DNA of 64,000 bases from NCBI GenBank assembly GCA_004794655.1, contig SMMW01000617.1, positions 15,417,501 to 15,481,500 of the forward strand, written 5' to 3'. The notes below the pieces were generated by a model. The model was not told the DNA's origin and did no database searches. It worked only from the letters and a program-made list of their open reading frames with translations. The position numbers and the translations under genes were made by a program. Numbering within the stretch: position 1 is the first letter of the stretch; each line of letters starts with the position of its first letter. Source of the stretch: Marisa cornuarietis (taxonomy: Eukaryota; Mollusca; Gastropoda; Architaenioglossa; Ampullariidae). Positions 11,840 to 43,500 of the stretch are shown one piece after another.

Positions 11840-12000
11840 AACATTTCTGACGTAATGCAAGTGTCTAATAAAGAAACGATAACATCTCTGACGTAATGCA
11901 AGTGTCTAATAAAGAAACGATAACATTTCTGATGTAAACCAAGTTCTAATAAAGAAACGATAACATATCTGATGTAATACAAGTTCTAATAAAGAAATAA
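11840..12000 (+). repeat. 41-bp tandem repeat, four copies
   Basis: Units start at 11840, 11881, 11922 and 11962 (periods 41, 41, 40). Each has aacat-tctgacgtaa or tctgatgtaa, then caag, then tctaataaagaaa. The first two are almost identical; the last two share gatgtaa in place of gacgtaa. Every unit carries AATAAA, and the first two a CRE-like TGACGTAA. Confidence 0.9.
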
Positions 12001-12963
12001 AGTGTCGTTAATGTGACTGCAAGATAATTTTTTTCAGATCCCAAAAATTTTGTTGTTTTTTATATAATAAATAATACGAGAAAACTAATACTATAATGAA
12101 TGGTACATCAACAATAATAACACAGCAGGAAATAGAAAAAAATAGCAAAATGAATTTAGAACATAAAACCTGTACATTAGACTGCACAGTTGTTGGGTTA
12201 ACTTTAGAGAAACGCACTTGTCTCATCTGTATATGAGAAATGCTACACAGATTACAATTTATAAAAGAAATCCTGAAGCAAAATAGAGAAACAAACTTTT
12301 ATAGAAATACTTCTCAGATGTGATTTTAAGCATTTAAAGAGAGACGATGCCTGTGACCTTAAGGGAATCAATTCCATCCTGACATAGCAGTTGGTTAACA
12401 ATATGAAAGCCGTTTACTGAAAATTTCATGGGATGATAAACAATAACAAACAAGCATTGACATAAGGCATTCTCCAGCCTATAACGTTGAATTGGTATAA
12501 CAAAGACCTTTCCATGTTAAAACGTTATGCGGAGGAGAGACAGTTAAACAATACAGCTGGAAGTGGAAACCCAGTATAAAGTCTAGTACATAAACAAGTC
12601 GAAGTTATCTGCTTTCAGATTCGTCACGTTACTATAATCAGTAACCAATTAAAGATAACTAATCACATAACTTCACAAGTAGTTTGTCAGTTTAAATCAT
12701 TAAATCAAAACTTAGAAGTGCTGGCATGGACGTGTACCTATTCACGTCACCAACTGCAAATCAGACGACTCTGCTTTCCACAGCCCCGAGAAATCAGCAA
12801 AAAGGCCTCAAGAACAAAAAAAAAAAAAAAAAAGGAAAAAAAGCCCCAAACCCCCATCCATCCCCTCATCTGACTGTTGTACCTGGGCGGCTGCTGATCA
12901 AAGGGCTGGCGGCGGAAGAAGCTCTAGGTGCAGTCGCCGGGTCCTTAATGACATCGTTGCCAT

Positions 12964-31022
<18,059 letters not shown>

Positions 31023-31772
31023 GACGACAACTGCCAGGCGAAGAAACAAGGGCTTCAGTCACAAAATGGTGTTAGAGAAGGTTCACTGTTTGCATCCAAC
31101 TGGCATTTCATCCACTTCGCAATGTGTCTGGAAAGGAGAGAATGTAAAGCAAGATTTGGTACTTTCCATCATATCGGGATGAAGATGACTAAGAAAGAAA
31201 AATGAGTAAAGTGTTAGAGGAGAAAATATCTTTGCCTCAATTATGGTCCAGGTCATACTAACAGTAAAAGACTATCTATAATTAAGGGGAAGGTAATTTA
31301 TCGACTATTTAACCACACAAAAATATACAGCACGTATTTACCTCCTCCTCTCTTACTACCATCTTTTTATATCTTCTCCTCATCTACTTAAATAATGTGT
31401 GAGCGTGCGTTTGCAGATGCATGCACGCAAATAAAGGAAATCCCTCGATGATACAAAACTACAATAAGGAATACCTTAGAGGGAAAAACACAGTATTTTA
31501 GTTTAATCAGACCAGTCGGATGCTTAGGGTGACCTGAAGGCCTATCACGGTCTTTTGATCACAGTCCTTATCGGCACTGACTTTCTGAGAATAGGCTGCT
31601 GATACAACAGTGGTGGTTGTTAAGGAGTTGGGGGGGAGCTCTCGCATACAGAAGATCCAATCTTTTTAAGGCGCCGTTCAAAGATACAAAGAGGTGGCTT
31701 CTGGAATCCTTGTAGAGATTTATCACGCTTCAGCAATTCTGTTGGGAGTATAGCTCAGTCAAAGAATCGAGT

Positions 31773-31773
<1 letters not shown>

Positions 31774-31834
<61 letters not shown>
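31774..31834. repeat. (CA)n microsatellite
   Basis: About 30 CA units. Confidence 0.95.
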
Positions 31835-31836
<2 letters not shown>

Positions 31837-32167
31837 CTATTCTCTCGTTTGCTCGGGGAATAAACTTTTCTGTTTCTGTTACACATAAATAACTCTGTTT
31901 TCCTCGGGTTTTGGACATCGCCTGGAGATGATCTGGAGAGAAGGAACGGTAACCAGATAAACCTTTAAATAACTTTCTTTCAACAAAAAACAGCCATTTT
32001 TTCTTCTAACGATTTCTTGTTCCGGTACAGAGAGCGCGACTTTTTGGGTTAAAATATTTCGTAGCGGAAGGATGTAACTATTGAAAAGATTGTGCTTTAA
32101 TACTGTCATTATTTGTTTATTTCGGCTAAATAAAATCTCACCTAATCCTAGTTTTCAGATAGTCCTA

Positions 32168-32507
<340 letters not shown>

Positions 32508-33014
32508 GAGGCATTATTTCAGTCTATGTGACTCAAATATACTTCTGTAGTTTCTGAATGGTATTTTCCAATCTAACCAAGTCTAGCTTGTCAAAAGTAA
32601 ATATACTGTGCCAGGACGATTCCGTTTAACCTGTATTCGCATTAAATTTTCAGCTTCAATACGAATTCTCAATTGAACGTTAAGCATTATAATTGGCTAT
32701 GCTGCCCTTTAATGACAAGTAAAATGTCATTGACCTCCCTCTTTGGGTCTCCTGCGAGACCTGCATGCAACTTTCTGCTCGCTCCAGCCCATGATGAAGC
32801 CACAAATGGGAACGCCCTCGAGTCAAAGTTCTTTAATTCTGCTTTATAAACACCTATCGAATGTTTCCCAAATGTCATGGAGGGTATTTCAAATGTCATG
32901 TGACATTTCGCTAGGTCACAGCTGCCGATACAATGAAGAAGGAAGAAGGAGCGAATTAAGGAGGAGAAAAAACACTAGAGAGGAAGGAAGCTTGTAAGGA
33001 AAATTGTAAGGAAA

Positions 33015-33015
<1 letters not shown>

Positions 33016-33060
<45 letters not shown>
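33016..33060. repeat. (GT)n microsatellite
   Basis: About 22 GT units. Confidence 0.95.
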
Positions 33061-33061
<1 letters not shown>

Positions 33062-33300
33062 CACTTTTTTTTAAACAAATGGATCGCATAAAGGGAAAAG
33101 ATGATGTGAGCACGCTGAATGTGGAAGAAGGAAAGTTCGTGAACTTTCGACGATAACAACGACATAATAATTGCTGTTATATAAAAAAAAAAACTTTCAC
33201 ATTTTCTCTGCCTGTGTCTGCGTTTGTCCTTATTCTTCTGTTCCGCATCTTCGTTTCGCCTAACTGTTCTCTCTCTCCTTTTCTTTATCTCCCTTTCCCG

Positions 33301-33302
<2 letters not shown>

Positions 33303-33345
<43 letters not shown>
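33303..33345. repeat. (CA)n microsatellite
   Basis: About 21 CA units, 243 bp after the GT tract and complementary to it, so the two could pair. Confidence 0.95.
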
Positions 33346-33348
<3 letters not shown>

Positions 33349-34589
33349 CAAATCAGCATTCATGGAATCCAACGAGTTCAAGACACAGTACAGGTCATTT
33401 TACTGTAATTATATTCTATTGCCGGTCTTCGGGAACAACTTGATATTAAATATACTAATGGTTTTGGAATGACTGTGAACATCAAAGTCATCTTGTTTAG
33501 TGGATGTTTAGCTTCTAAAGAATCATGGCATTGTGGCTAAGAAAGATTAGAAAATGCTAATGTGTAAAGTACCTAGGTCTCTATTTCACAACTAAACTCT
33601 TCCAAGTTCTTGCAACCAAGGCCACGAGCCCTGTCAGATATTAAAATGCGTATGGGAAATAGAATATATACCAAGAAATGTATTTTTAAATGTTCGATTC
33701 TAAGGTTGTCCTATACTTACTTAAAGTTCTGAAATCTGAGGTTTCCAAAGGTAGGAAGCTGTTGAAAAATTACAGACTCAGCGTTTTTAATTTTAGGTCT
33801 CCAAACACTAAACAGAATGATCTTTGACGATTGAGGACGCTATTTACTGTTGGTGACAATAAAGTAAGGTGTTAAGTATTTGCTTAGTCTTATATATGAC
33901 ACGGGAAATCCCAGTAAATCTTACAATATGTAATATCATATACAAGAAATTAGTAAACATACTTGGGCTTTCTTTGTAACAGAACTTCTCTGTTTTAATG
34001 GTTGTGGATGTGTATGGTTCAAGCAAAGTGTCGGTAGTAAGGAAATGTTTTTGAGGACCTTTAGACAAAGACTTATAGATTGTTTCCAACAAGACTGGCA
34101 CAATGATATATTCCCAAGTGAAAGATTTGAAATGTATTCTACTTTTAAATGCTATTACGGCCTGATAGATATGTATATATCTCAAGAATACTTTGTTTCA
34201 GAGACGCATATATAAGTTTCGAACTTTTCCCCATTTTCCCCCAAAGTCGACAATAGGGCTACAAAAATAATGCATATTCTAGCAAGATGATTTGGCCTCG
34301 ATGCAAGCATGAGCTTGATTGTGAAATGCACTTGTTTTATTATTGCCTATGACAATTATAGAAACAAGAACAAATGCCAAGGACACAGATGACATCACGC
34401 GAGTCTTTCTAGAAACTCTGAAGCAACCATCAAACACATTTTTAGATATTTGTCTCAAAAACAGAAACGAAATGAAACTATTAATATGGACAAGCGGAAA
34501 TGTTCATATTTAAATAATAATGTCATCGTAAATATTGTTGATGTTGATTAATGTATAATTTCACCCTTTAAACAGACCAAAACGTTCGC

Positions 34590-34921
<332 letters not shown>

Positions 34922-35375
34922 CCTATGTTCACAGCTGTTGGTTCAATTGTTTTATCTGCAACGGAGGGTGGACAATCTTTTTAAAATATACTTACTACCA
35001 TCGCTAAAACTTTTATTTCCACATTTTCATGTTTAAAAAAGTATTCATGTCACCCATTAAGATTCCTGTGCTTAGTATATCACTGAAAGCGCAAAAAAAA
35101 GAAATTTTACAACGAAAAAATTGTTAAATTAACTTCAACCAAAATCTGCTACCAACTTCTTGTCTTGAAACATCTTTATCCTAATTAGTCTTCGTTTTTC
35201 GTTCTTTACAACGCAACTTTCATAAATTCTTGGGGAGTTTTGTTTATTTTTCTGCGACTATATCAAGGTGACGAATTCATCATCATACGAAGAGTTTTCG
35301 TTAAAAAAAAAAAGCAATAACAATATTGTTACCGCTCGTCTTAGAAATTCAGGAAGGAAATGATTGTCTGCTCAC

Positions 35376-35509
35376 CTCGCAGACGCAGGGCGTGGAGGCG
35401 AGTTGCTCAGTGTCCTGTCTTGCGGATCTTTGACGACAGATGACTGGCACCCAGGTGAACGGCTGTCATAAGACAGGGAACTTCTTCCGCACAAAGGGAG
35501 AGTCGTAGT
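35376..35509 (-). other. 5' UTR exon (exon 1) of the - strand gene
   Basis: Inferred from the initiator at 35509 and a consensus donor (gag|gtgagc, donor GT at 35375-35374). It contains no start for the main frame but has a 20-codon upstream frame, ATG at 35469 to TGA at 35407. Intron 1 would then run to the acceptor at 31031. Confidence 0.45.
35407..35469 (-). CDS. short upstream ORF in the 5' UTR exon
   Basis: ATG to TGA, 20 codons, wholly inside the inferred 5' UTR exon. If translated it could lower initiation at the main ATG at 31022. It has no recognisable product. Confidence 0.25.
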   Translation of the reverse strand: MTAVHLGASHLSSKIRKTGH

Positions 35510-35533
35510 GAGAAAGACGCTCCAGCCTGACTG

Positions 35534-35540
35534 TATTTAA
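35534..35540 (-). promoter_or_regulatory. TATA-like box and initiator of the - strand gene
   Basis: On the - strand ttaaata (35540-35534) is followed about 31 bases later by a TCACTAC initiator-like motif whose A is at 35509. CRE-like sites lie upstream at 35661-35668 and 35733-35739. The spacing is that of a focused TATA/Inr core promoter. Confidence 0.5.
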
Positions 35541-35660
35541 GCGCCCTTGGGTGTATGCGCATGTTTGCGTGTGCGTCGGTGTGTGGTGTGCTTGTGTGCG
35601 CACGCATACACTATTGTCTGGAGTTGGGATTCAGAACCTGGGATGTGCGGCGACAGATTG

Positions 35661-35739
35661 TTACGTCACTCACAGCTGGTCGTGGGGGACCGCAGGCTGG
35701 CTGTGACGAGCGCCGGCGGTGGGGGAATCAGTTGACGTA
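35661..35739 (-). promoter_or_regulatory. two CRE-like sites upstream of the inferred promoter
   Basis: TTACGTCA on the + strand at 35661-35668 and TGACGTA at 35733-35739, about 150 and 225 bp upstream of the inferred start site, in a locally GC-rich stretch (35580-35810). Confidence 0.4.
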
Positions 35740-35878
35740 GGCGCTGGCCGGTAGAAGACTAGCGGCTATTGGTCTCTCCGTGGGCGGCGTCTTCAAAAGA
35801 GGCCCACGTTGTACTACCATGTCACCAGAAAGAGAGAGAGGGGGTCAGGTACATAGAGACAAAGAGAGAAAGAGAGAG

Positions 35879-35895
35879 ATATATATATATATATA
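35879..35895. repeat. (AT)n after a GA-rich stretch
   Basis: A short AT run preceded by a GA-rich segment from 35830. Confidence 0.85.
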
Positions 35896-35997
35896 GTCAT
35901 TTAAAAGACGCTAAATATGTAAGTATACTTAATACAGGAAGTTTCTCTAGCATCAAAACTCTGCAGGTGGCATCTGTTTACAGGGCTGACTGCTTTG

Positions 35998-36045
35998 TCA
36001 TGATATATAGCCTTAATTGCTGGGGCTCGGCATAAAACACCAATC
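35998..36045 (+). mobile_element. SINE 3' tail remnant
   Basis: Matches the tail at 9205-9250 (atatagccttaattgct, ggctcggcataaaacacc). It is followed by a long A/C-rich tract that may derive from its tail. Confidence 0.5.
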
Positions 36046-36063
36046 CTCCTTGTCCCCTAGCAT

Positions 36064-36300
36064 CAAAACTGGACTCAACAGCAAAAACAACAAAAACAAC
36101 AACAAAAAACAAGAACAACCCCCCCCCCAAAAAAAAGACCAAAAACAACCAAAAAAAACAAAAAAACAAAAATTAGATAACATAACAAAAAGAAAAACAA
36201 GGAAAATAGCAAAACAAAAAACAAAACAAAAAAACAAAAACAAAAAACAAACAAGAACCACCAAAAAAGAGAAAAGAAAAACAAAACCAATATTTAATTA
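36064..36300. repeat. A/C-rich, nearly T-free block
   Basis: About 237 bp of aaaac, caaaa and polyC/polyA words on the + strand with almost no T, probably a diverged SINE tail expansion. Confidence 0.8.
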
Positions 36301-36379
36301 GAAATCACTTAATATTATATTATTCAAGTTACAACATACTTATTCTGAACTCCAGGTCCTTTGTTGATCATGTGATCAC

Positions 36380-36767
36380 CTCCTCGTCAAAGACAAGGTC
36401 AGGCTGACCAAAGTCGTCAGACAGGCAAGCGATATAACTGACTTAAAACAACTACCATTCTCCGGACTGGAATCTCCATACTGTCAAAAAAAGATGGCAA
36501 ATCATATTACGACAGACCCTATACGCCTTCTCCTAACCCCACCTTTCACCTGCGACCTTCTGGCAGGCGACACAAAGCGCCACTCGCGCTAAGAAATGCA
36601 CACCAGAGGTCCTTTGTGCAGCCATCACCATCTTCTATACGAAATATTAGGATTCATGGAGTATTTTATATTATCTTATATATTAAGCATTATTTTGTCT
36701 AAATGAGGTGTATGTGTGAGTGTCCGAGAGGGGTTGCGCGTGCGTGTGTCTGTGCATATGTGTGTAC

Positions 36768-36831
<64 letters not shown>

Positions 36832-36965
36832 ATGTTTAAATCTATAATCTACGTGTGCCATGTAGTCTTCATTTGTAAGTTTTCGTGTGTGATCTGAGGA
36901 CAAATTTCTTTTACAAATGTGTACCTTGTGCCTTAAGTAAATACGATTGATTGATTGATTGAGGA
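36380..36965 (+). pseudogene. 3' end of a CR1/L2-like non-LTR retrotransposon, decayed
   Basis: With frameshifts, the + strand reads QKKMANHIT-TDPIRLLL and then PSGRRHKAPLALRNAHQRSF, the style of the C-terminal tail of CR1/L2-type reverse transcriptase ORFs. A 3' UTR follows with (GT)n at 36773-36822, gaggacaaatttc, and terminal short repeats gattgattgattg (about 36947-36960). The 5' part is missing, as is typical of 5'-truncated copies. Confidence 0.65.
36773..36822. repeat. (GT)n microsatellite inside the retrotransposon 3' UTR
   Basis: About 25 GT units. Confidence 0.95.
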
Positions 36966-39900
36966 GAGAAGAGAAATCCAACAGTTCACCTTACACGCTG
37001 TTCAGCTTTCCTAGTTCCCCCCCCCTCTTTCCATAGTTGTAGTGGGAGGTAGGGAGGGGGATAAGAGTCTGAGCAGCTGACACCTGACAGCGTTCTCCAT
37101 CGTAATCTCTTCTCTGTTACTTATAACAGTGTTTGAGTAGCAAATGATTTAGTCCAAGTTGTTAAGAGGATTTTTCTTATCTGGAGATATGACCATGCAG
37201 CTTTTGCTAACTTCATATCGTGGTGTTTACAGATTTCTCGAATATTAAAGCCTGACAACCGACATCCAGCAGAGCCTTTATTTACCTTAAGGTTGTATGT
37301 AGGTAGGTGGTAGATAGGTGGATGGTGTAATTGATGGCCAGGTGGACGTTGGAATCGTGCACAAATGTATTGGCAGTCGTGTGGGCAGTAATGACCGTGG
37401 GAGGGTGCCTGGTAGGTGAGCAGGCGGGACAATAATAAGATTTAGAGATAAATACTGATTAAGACGTCTGTAGTCGGGTTAAAAAGTCTGCGGAAATACC
37501 AGGAAACTTGTTTTGCTTGGCAGTCCAGCTGTGTGGAAGGCACATGGCATAGCTTCCATCTTTGATTCCCTCACTCAAGATGCCCATAGACAGGTCATCT
37601 CGTGATAGTCTGGTTCCAGCAGAAAAAAATGTTAGTCGTCACTCTGTATCAACACAGACTAGCTCAACATATGGACCTCTGTGTGCAAAGTCTGGACGTT
37701 GTGATTGTAACCCCAACTTCTAATACAGCAATAAAAATCGGATCTGGCATCTCTACTTTGTGGCGCCTGTGGGAGGGGATTTCCTAAAGAAGAAAAAAAA
37801 AAGCTTTAACTTTTTTAAATTAAAAAAAGAGAGAACGAGGCATTCGTGAGGTTAAATGGGACGTTCGCAAGATATGTGGTCTAAGAACTAAAGTAGATGC
37901 TGATAACAAAAACTGATGCGTGAGTCTAGTGGGAAGGATTTGTAGAAAAAAATAAATAAGAATAATTTGACTAGCATGAGAATAAGGAAGATCGACTTTT
38001 TACACCGCCATATACTTTAAAAGGTTTTAGAAAGCTAAATATAGAAAAAAGAACTTTCTTTAGCACAGCATCGTGACTAATGGTCCTATCCGATTTCCTT
38101 TTTCTTCCAGGTTCTCTGGAACCATCCACACCTCTGTGAAAGATCCGATATTCTTAACGCAAGATTTAAAAGCATCAGGCGTAAAATATCATTAGTAATT
38201 AAAACGACATCAAAGTTTTTTAAGACTTTTCTTTAAAATCATATTTATGTAGTTAATTTTGTTTCATTTACAGCTGCCAGTTTTTCAACGCCTGTAGCGC
38301 CGAGGCTTTCGATTTTGGCGGAAGCATGAAAAATGTTTTTAACTAGCTTTGCAACTCGCTAAATAGTTAGTCAGGTATGTGGTAATTATTCACGAGGCTT
38401 AACAACCAATCGGTGACCTCGCACTTAGTGATTAGTGTACATTTCGTACTCGTCTGTGATTGTGTAGTTATTTTACAGGATCACCCAAGTCTTTTAATAG
38501 CGATGAAAAAGCATATGGTTGTTGTTGTTGTAATAGTGTGTCTGGAGCTGGGGTTGTAAGTAAGAAGAGGAAAAGAAAGACGGAAACACAGAAGGAATAA
38601 ACGAATCAATGAAAGATAGAGGAAAGAAATAAAGAAGGTGGAAAAGAAAACCGTAATGATGGAAAGAAAAAATGAAAGAGCAAAAGAAAGAAAGAAAGAA
38701 AGAAAGAAAAATTATAAACGTAATGTCTACAAATGCCTTATAAAACATTCTGTGAAATTTTTCTACAACCAGAATGGGGGGAAAAAAAATCGAAGATTTC
38801 GAAGATAGACGCTTGACAAATGAACTCCCCAAAAGAACACTCCTCCATACTCCCCCACCCAACTCACCCACCCCCCCGCACCTCCCAGAAAAAAAGCCAT
38901 CGGCAACATTATTCCAGACACCATGTATCCCTCCTCCAGACAGCATGTATCCCTGCACACGCCCGTGCACTAGATGATTTCCGGTTGATAAGCATCCGTC
39001 CTGCGCGCAGTGAATGGACAAGTTACCTCCCCCCCCCCACGACCCTCACTCCTCCCTGTCCCTGCACGCGCGGCGCGTGGACAAGTTACAAGGACGCTCT
39101 CGAGACGCGCTGGAGCCGGAGGGTGAGAAAACAATTACGGTCCAAGCCATTGCCACGCAAACATCGAACGACCTTCTGTCATGCACGGGCATGCTTCTCG
39201 GTCCCAGCTCATTAAACTTGCTGTTGTTGCTGCCCTGTTCTTCAAGCTTGTCTCCTCGTGGTTCAGCCACTCGTATTGTTGGTTATTGATCTCGAATATG
39301 CTGTCAATACGCAGCTTCTTTGTTTTGATACGGAGATCATGCTATATGGATGCTGGACTTGCCCCAGAAGACTTCTTACTGGAAGACTTTCCAGAAATGT
39401 TACGACACGTATGATTTGACACTTTGCTTGTAGGGATTTTTTTCAACGCTTACTTTTTTGTCTAAGTTTAATTCGAATTAACCCTTTCGATCTGGTGATG
39501 TTTATTTCCCCCAGCTAGACCTTTCCAAAGATTAAAAACATAAGTTCGTGTCTATCTCTTCTTGGTGATGTCTTAAAGGGTTACAATGCCTTTCTCTGAC
39601 CTGACTAATGGCTTAGTTTTATGAAAACGAAAGGTAATCTCTACGATATTTTGACATGTAGATGACTTGAGATCATGTTGTAAAAAATTTGTATAAATCT
39701 GATAAATGCTTTAGTGAGCTTTGTGTTTAAAAATCTTAGACGTTATTTTGAGCTATTAATACAGATTTGCCTATGTAAAATATAACTATCTACCTTGACA
39801 TAAAAGACTAAAGCTGCCGAAAGGCTGGAAGACTGTACAGTTGGACACTCTGTAGTCTGTGCAAACCCATTTGTGTAAAATGTATCATACAGTTTGAATA

Positions 39901-42900
39901 GTTCAAACATTATGCAGTGCAAATTCTTTAAAAGAGCAAACTAATATAGCAGCGGTGAAAAGAAAGGCTTTAACCAGAAACAAGAAAAAAAGCTTTAAAC
40001 CGATGATATTTCTCTGCATCTAACGACACCACAATGCCAGAATTTGGTGCTTTAAGAATATGATATATAAATGGTTTGACTGACTTTTTTAATACTGCGC
40101 AGTAGAATTGGACTGTCATGTTTAAATCCGAGACATTCACAAAACGGAATAAAATGGCTATTTTGAATATTTCAACATGCCGAATCGTGAATTTTCAGAT
40201 TCTAACCTGATACACTCTTCAATGTGCTCCTTGCAAGTAAAGATTTCGTCAAAAAATGAATAAAAGTCATGAATATCTGCCTAATGTTTCAGCTATGTAT
40301 GTGTCTTTTTTCCGATAGATTCCTCAAAAATGGAACTGGATGGCGACCATCATGATACAGCTCAAAATTCCGCCTCTAATAAGAGCCATCATAAGGTTGC
40401 ATAAATATACTAAAAAGACTAAATCATGACAAAAATACGAAAACAATGTTTACGGTATAGAACAGCTTAAGACTAATAAAGATCACAGCCAATGTCTAGA
40501 CTGTTTTTGTCTGATTGCACGAAATAAAAAGTCTTACAATAGATAATTTTCTGAAAATTAGAGAGATGGGATAGACTGAAGCAAGAAATGGAGATGAGTA
40601 CTTTACTGAGGTCAGTCGTATTTTTTTTAAAGAAGATATAATACAATTCCTTGAACCTATATTCTTAAGCCTCATCTTTTGAGTCTGGGCAATGGGTTTC
40701 GCTGTCCAGTGCTGCTGTAAATTTCTCGTAACAAGAACAAAATGCTTGCTGGGACAACAAATTGCCTTACCAACCCATTTTGGGAGTGGCTATTAGATTG
40801 TCGAACTTTAAGACGTGGCTACTAGACACTTTATACGACAACCTGCATCCAGGCAGTACTTGCAACACAGGACGAGGAAAATCTCAAGACTGCAGTCAAT
40901 GTCGTTATAATCTGGACAATATTCAACAAGACAAGGAGCAGGGAACGTCTGGAAGTTGGGAGAGAAAAAAAAGATGGTCAAGACCCAAGGGTCAAAGGCC
41001 ATCAAGGTAACGGATGTTCATCTCTATATTAAGCAATATAATATTCCTCTCGTTGTTGTTGCGTAACACTTGGACCGAGAGAAGCTTCTCACGAAAAAGA
41101 CCGATTAAGGAATCCTAGTGGGAAAAAAGCGGACTTACACCGAAATGTTGCACTGCAAAATCCTCTGCCATGTTCTTTGGCTGCATATACTCATCTTTAT
41201 TTTCTTTCGTGGGATAAATACCCTCTTCGTTGTTTTTAGCAGTAAATTTATCCTCCTAGTTGAAAAGAAGCAAATGAAAAGGTCAGGGAACCTGTCCTGA
41301 CCTTGATGTAGCTGCAAGCAGACATTCGGTCTGAACTGGAACCAACAGTTTTCTTTCTTTTCTCCACTTTTGTTTATTTTTATTAATTCTACCTTTCACT
41401 TCAAGCGATTTAATTACCACGTTGGACCTATTTTAGTCCTGCAGTAATTTAAGTGAATTATGTATAAAAAAAAACCGTATTATTGATGTCCTTAAGATTT
41501 TTTAAATTCCCTCTACTTCTCTTCTTTTCCTTAAATGCATCACCGTCTTCCTTTGTCTCTCTCTCTTTCTCTGTCTCCGTCTCTTTCCGCCTGCTAATTT
41601 TTATTCCAGAACATCGTATAATATTATGCTACAGATTTTAAATTACATTGTAGCACACTATGGCCTGCAGTATGTGCGATCCTGTTTGCCACCAGAAAGA
41701 GTTTGTTGCGTGCAATACGGAACTCTACCTTGGAAATGAAAATTATGAAAAAAAATAATCTGTTGAAAACAAATTTATTTTTCAATTCTACCTCCCCATT
41801 ATTTCATCAGTTTTCTTCTTTTCTTCCTTGGCTCTCCTGGCTTAGCTTTAATGTGGATGACGACAACAACAAAACAATAATGGCAGTTTTTTGCTTGAAC
41901 AGATGCTTGCTCTCTGTGTCTCTAAGAAAGAAATGCAATGTCTCATTCAGTTTTTGTTTTACTTTGAAAGGCGTTGTTTTCAAATAAAATATCGGCGGAT
42001 GCAGATTAGTTGCAAGACGGTTGTCTTCAGCTGAAGCTGCTAATAGAAGACCAGGGTGGTCCAAAGAGAGAGAGAGAGAGAGATAAAATTGACGAGCATA
42101 TCAATGGTGGAAGCTTCATTTGGTGCTCATTTGCAATGTTGGCGTTGACAGCGTCTCGTGAGATTTTGACGAGAATTGCGAGCTCGGAAACAAATTTAGT
42201 TTCTCGTCCTGCGTCACCGTGTTGACTTAAAGTCTCACCGACCACTAAGTTTCACTAAACAACATTTTCGTCATTACGAGTGATGGAAGGAACAATTACA
42301 AGTGCTAGTCTCTTCTCCACCCATCTCCTTTCGTTCTTCTCACACTCGTTCGTACGGACTTACAGACAAAACAACTGGCAGACGAGCGAACAGAGAAAGG
42401 GTGAGACAAAAAAGATATGCAGACAGAATGGAGGAAGACATAAGACTGACAGAGAGCAGGCAGGAAGGATAACAGACAGGCAGAATATAGACAGAAGATA
42501 GACATATAGTAGACAGGCAGGAAGGATAACAGACAGGCAGAATATAAACAGACAGGTAGGTATGGAGACAGAAAGGCACTTTTTAGATAGAAATAAAATA
42601 TTGTTTTACGAAGATAGCAGAATCAGCAAAAATTATGCTTTTTCTACACCTAGCTCTTGATTTCATGAAAGGAATCTGAAACACTACTACAAGACAAAGG
42701 CTTTAAAATAAGTGAAAATATATATTTACAAAGATGGGGTTGATGCTTAATCGAGATATTTTGCTAATAAATAACATATGGTGCATGCTCGTTTTTTGTT
42801 GTAAGTGATGGATGTTTACGTTGGATGGGAGGCTTCTGTTATTTTCGTAGAAAATACTTTAGAGAGTCTAGGGGACGTTTTGCCTGTTCATCTGTTACAG

Positions 42901-43500
42901 AGAAAGAGAGAGAAAGAGAGAAAGAAAGAAAAAGAGAGAGACAGTAAGAGAGGCCAGAATCTCTTCATCGCTACCCGACACGCTATGACTGCAAACAACC
43001 AATAGATAGACGATGACAGTTTTTGTTTGGAAATCTGTTAGAAAAAAAATGACTCGAAAAAAAACTCATTATAGGCTGTCAGGTCCTCTTTCCTGATCGA
43101 GTTCTTGCCTCTGCAGGCAATAAGTGTTGGCTGACGAAGCTTGAAAACTTTGATTAGTTAACACGAATAGTGAAAATAGGAGGCAATAATTTCCTTCGTG
43201 TCTTTATTAAATGGCCTGAAAGGGTGTGTGATGTGACATGTGGTTAGGAGAGGTGAGCTACAGGGTGAAGTGAGATAAAGTATCACCATGCAAAATGAAA
43301 TTAAGTGGCATGATGTCAACGTGATGCGGCCGTAAAATGCGAGGAGATGGCGATGGCATACGATATCTCACGTCTTTTTCTTGTATTATTCTTCTTTTCT
43401 TTTTCACAAATTGCTGGAATTATACCACTTTACTCAATTTGTGGTTTGGAGGACCGAGTTTGTGGATTAATTCGATCCTTTTTCATTGCTGACTTGGTGT
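36966..43500. other. intergenic, no gene recognised
   Basis: Mostly unique-looking AT-rich DNA. A C-rich stretch lies near 38850-39060 and a duplicated 33-bp segment at 42457-42546. Open frames at 38820-39215, 39181-39414 and 40762-41010 lack recognisable domains. The frame at 40762 has four cysteines and ends at a donor-like ag|gtaacg, but no convincing acceptor. Confidence 0.5.
42457..42546 (+). repeat. tandem duplication, period 57 bp
   Basis: A segment beginning caggcaggaaggataacag occurs at 42457 and 42514 with almost identical sequence over 33 bp. Confidence 0.85.

Larger units (their letters stand above)
4736..12960. other. intergenic or distal UTR, no convincing gene
   Basis: About 8.2 kb of mostly AT-rich DNA. 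It holds trinucleotide and dinucleotide repeats (6741-6802, 7179-7200, 8515-8552, 9058-9089), a SINE tail (9205-9250), A-poor/T-rich blocks (9700-9780, 10080-10560) and a 41-bp tandem repeat (11840-12000). A 177-codon open frame at 7148-7681 begins in a GA/GT repeat and has no recognisable family. Further 3' exons of either flanking gene could be hidden here. Confidence 0.5.

Noticed and set aside
39181..39414. + strand frame with a signal-peptide-like start
   Set aside because: The opposite strand has an equally plausible hydrophilic open frame, no splice sites fit, and no family is recognised.
40762..41010. + strand cysteine-containing frame ending at a donor-like site
   Set aside because: No convincing acceptor; an in-frame stop lies just upstream.
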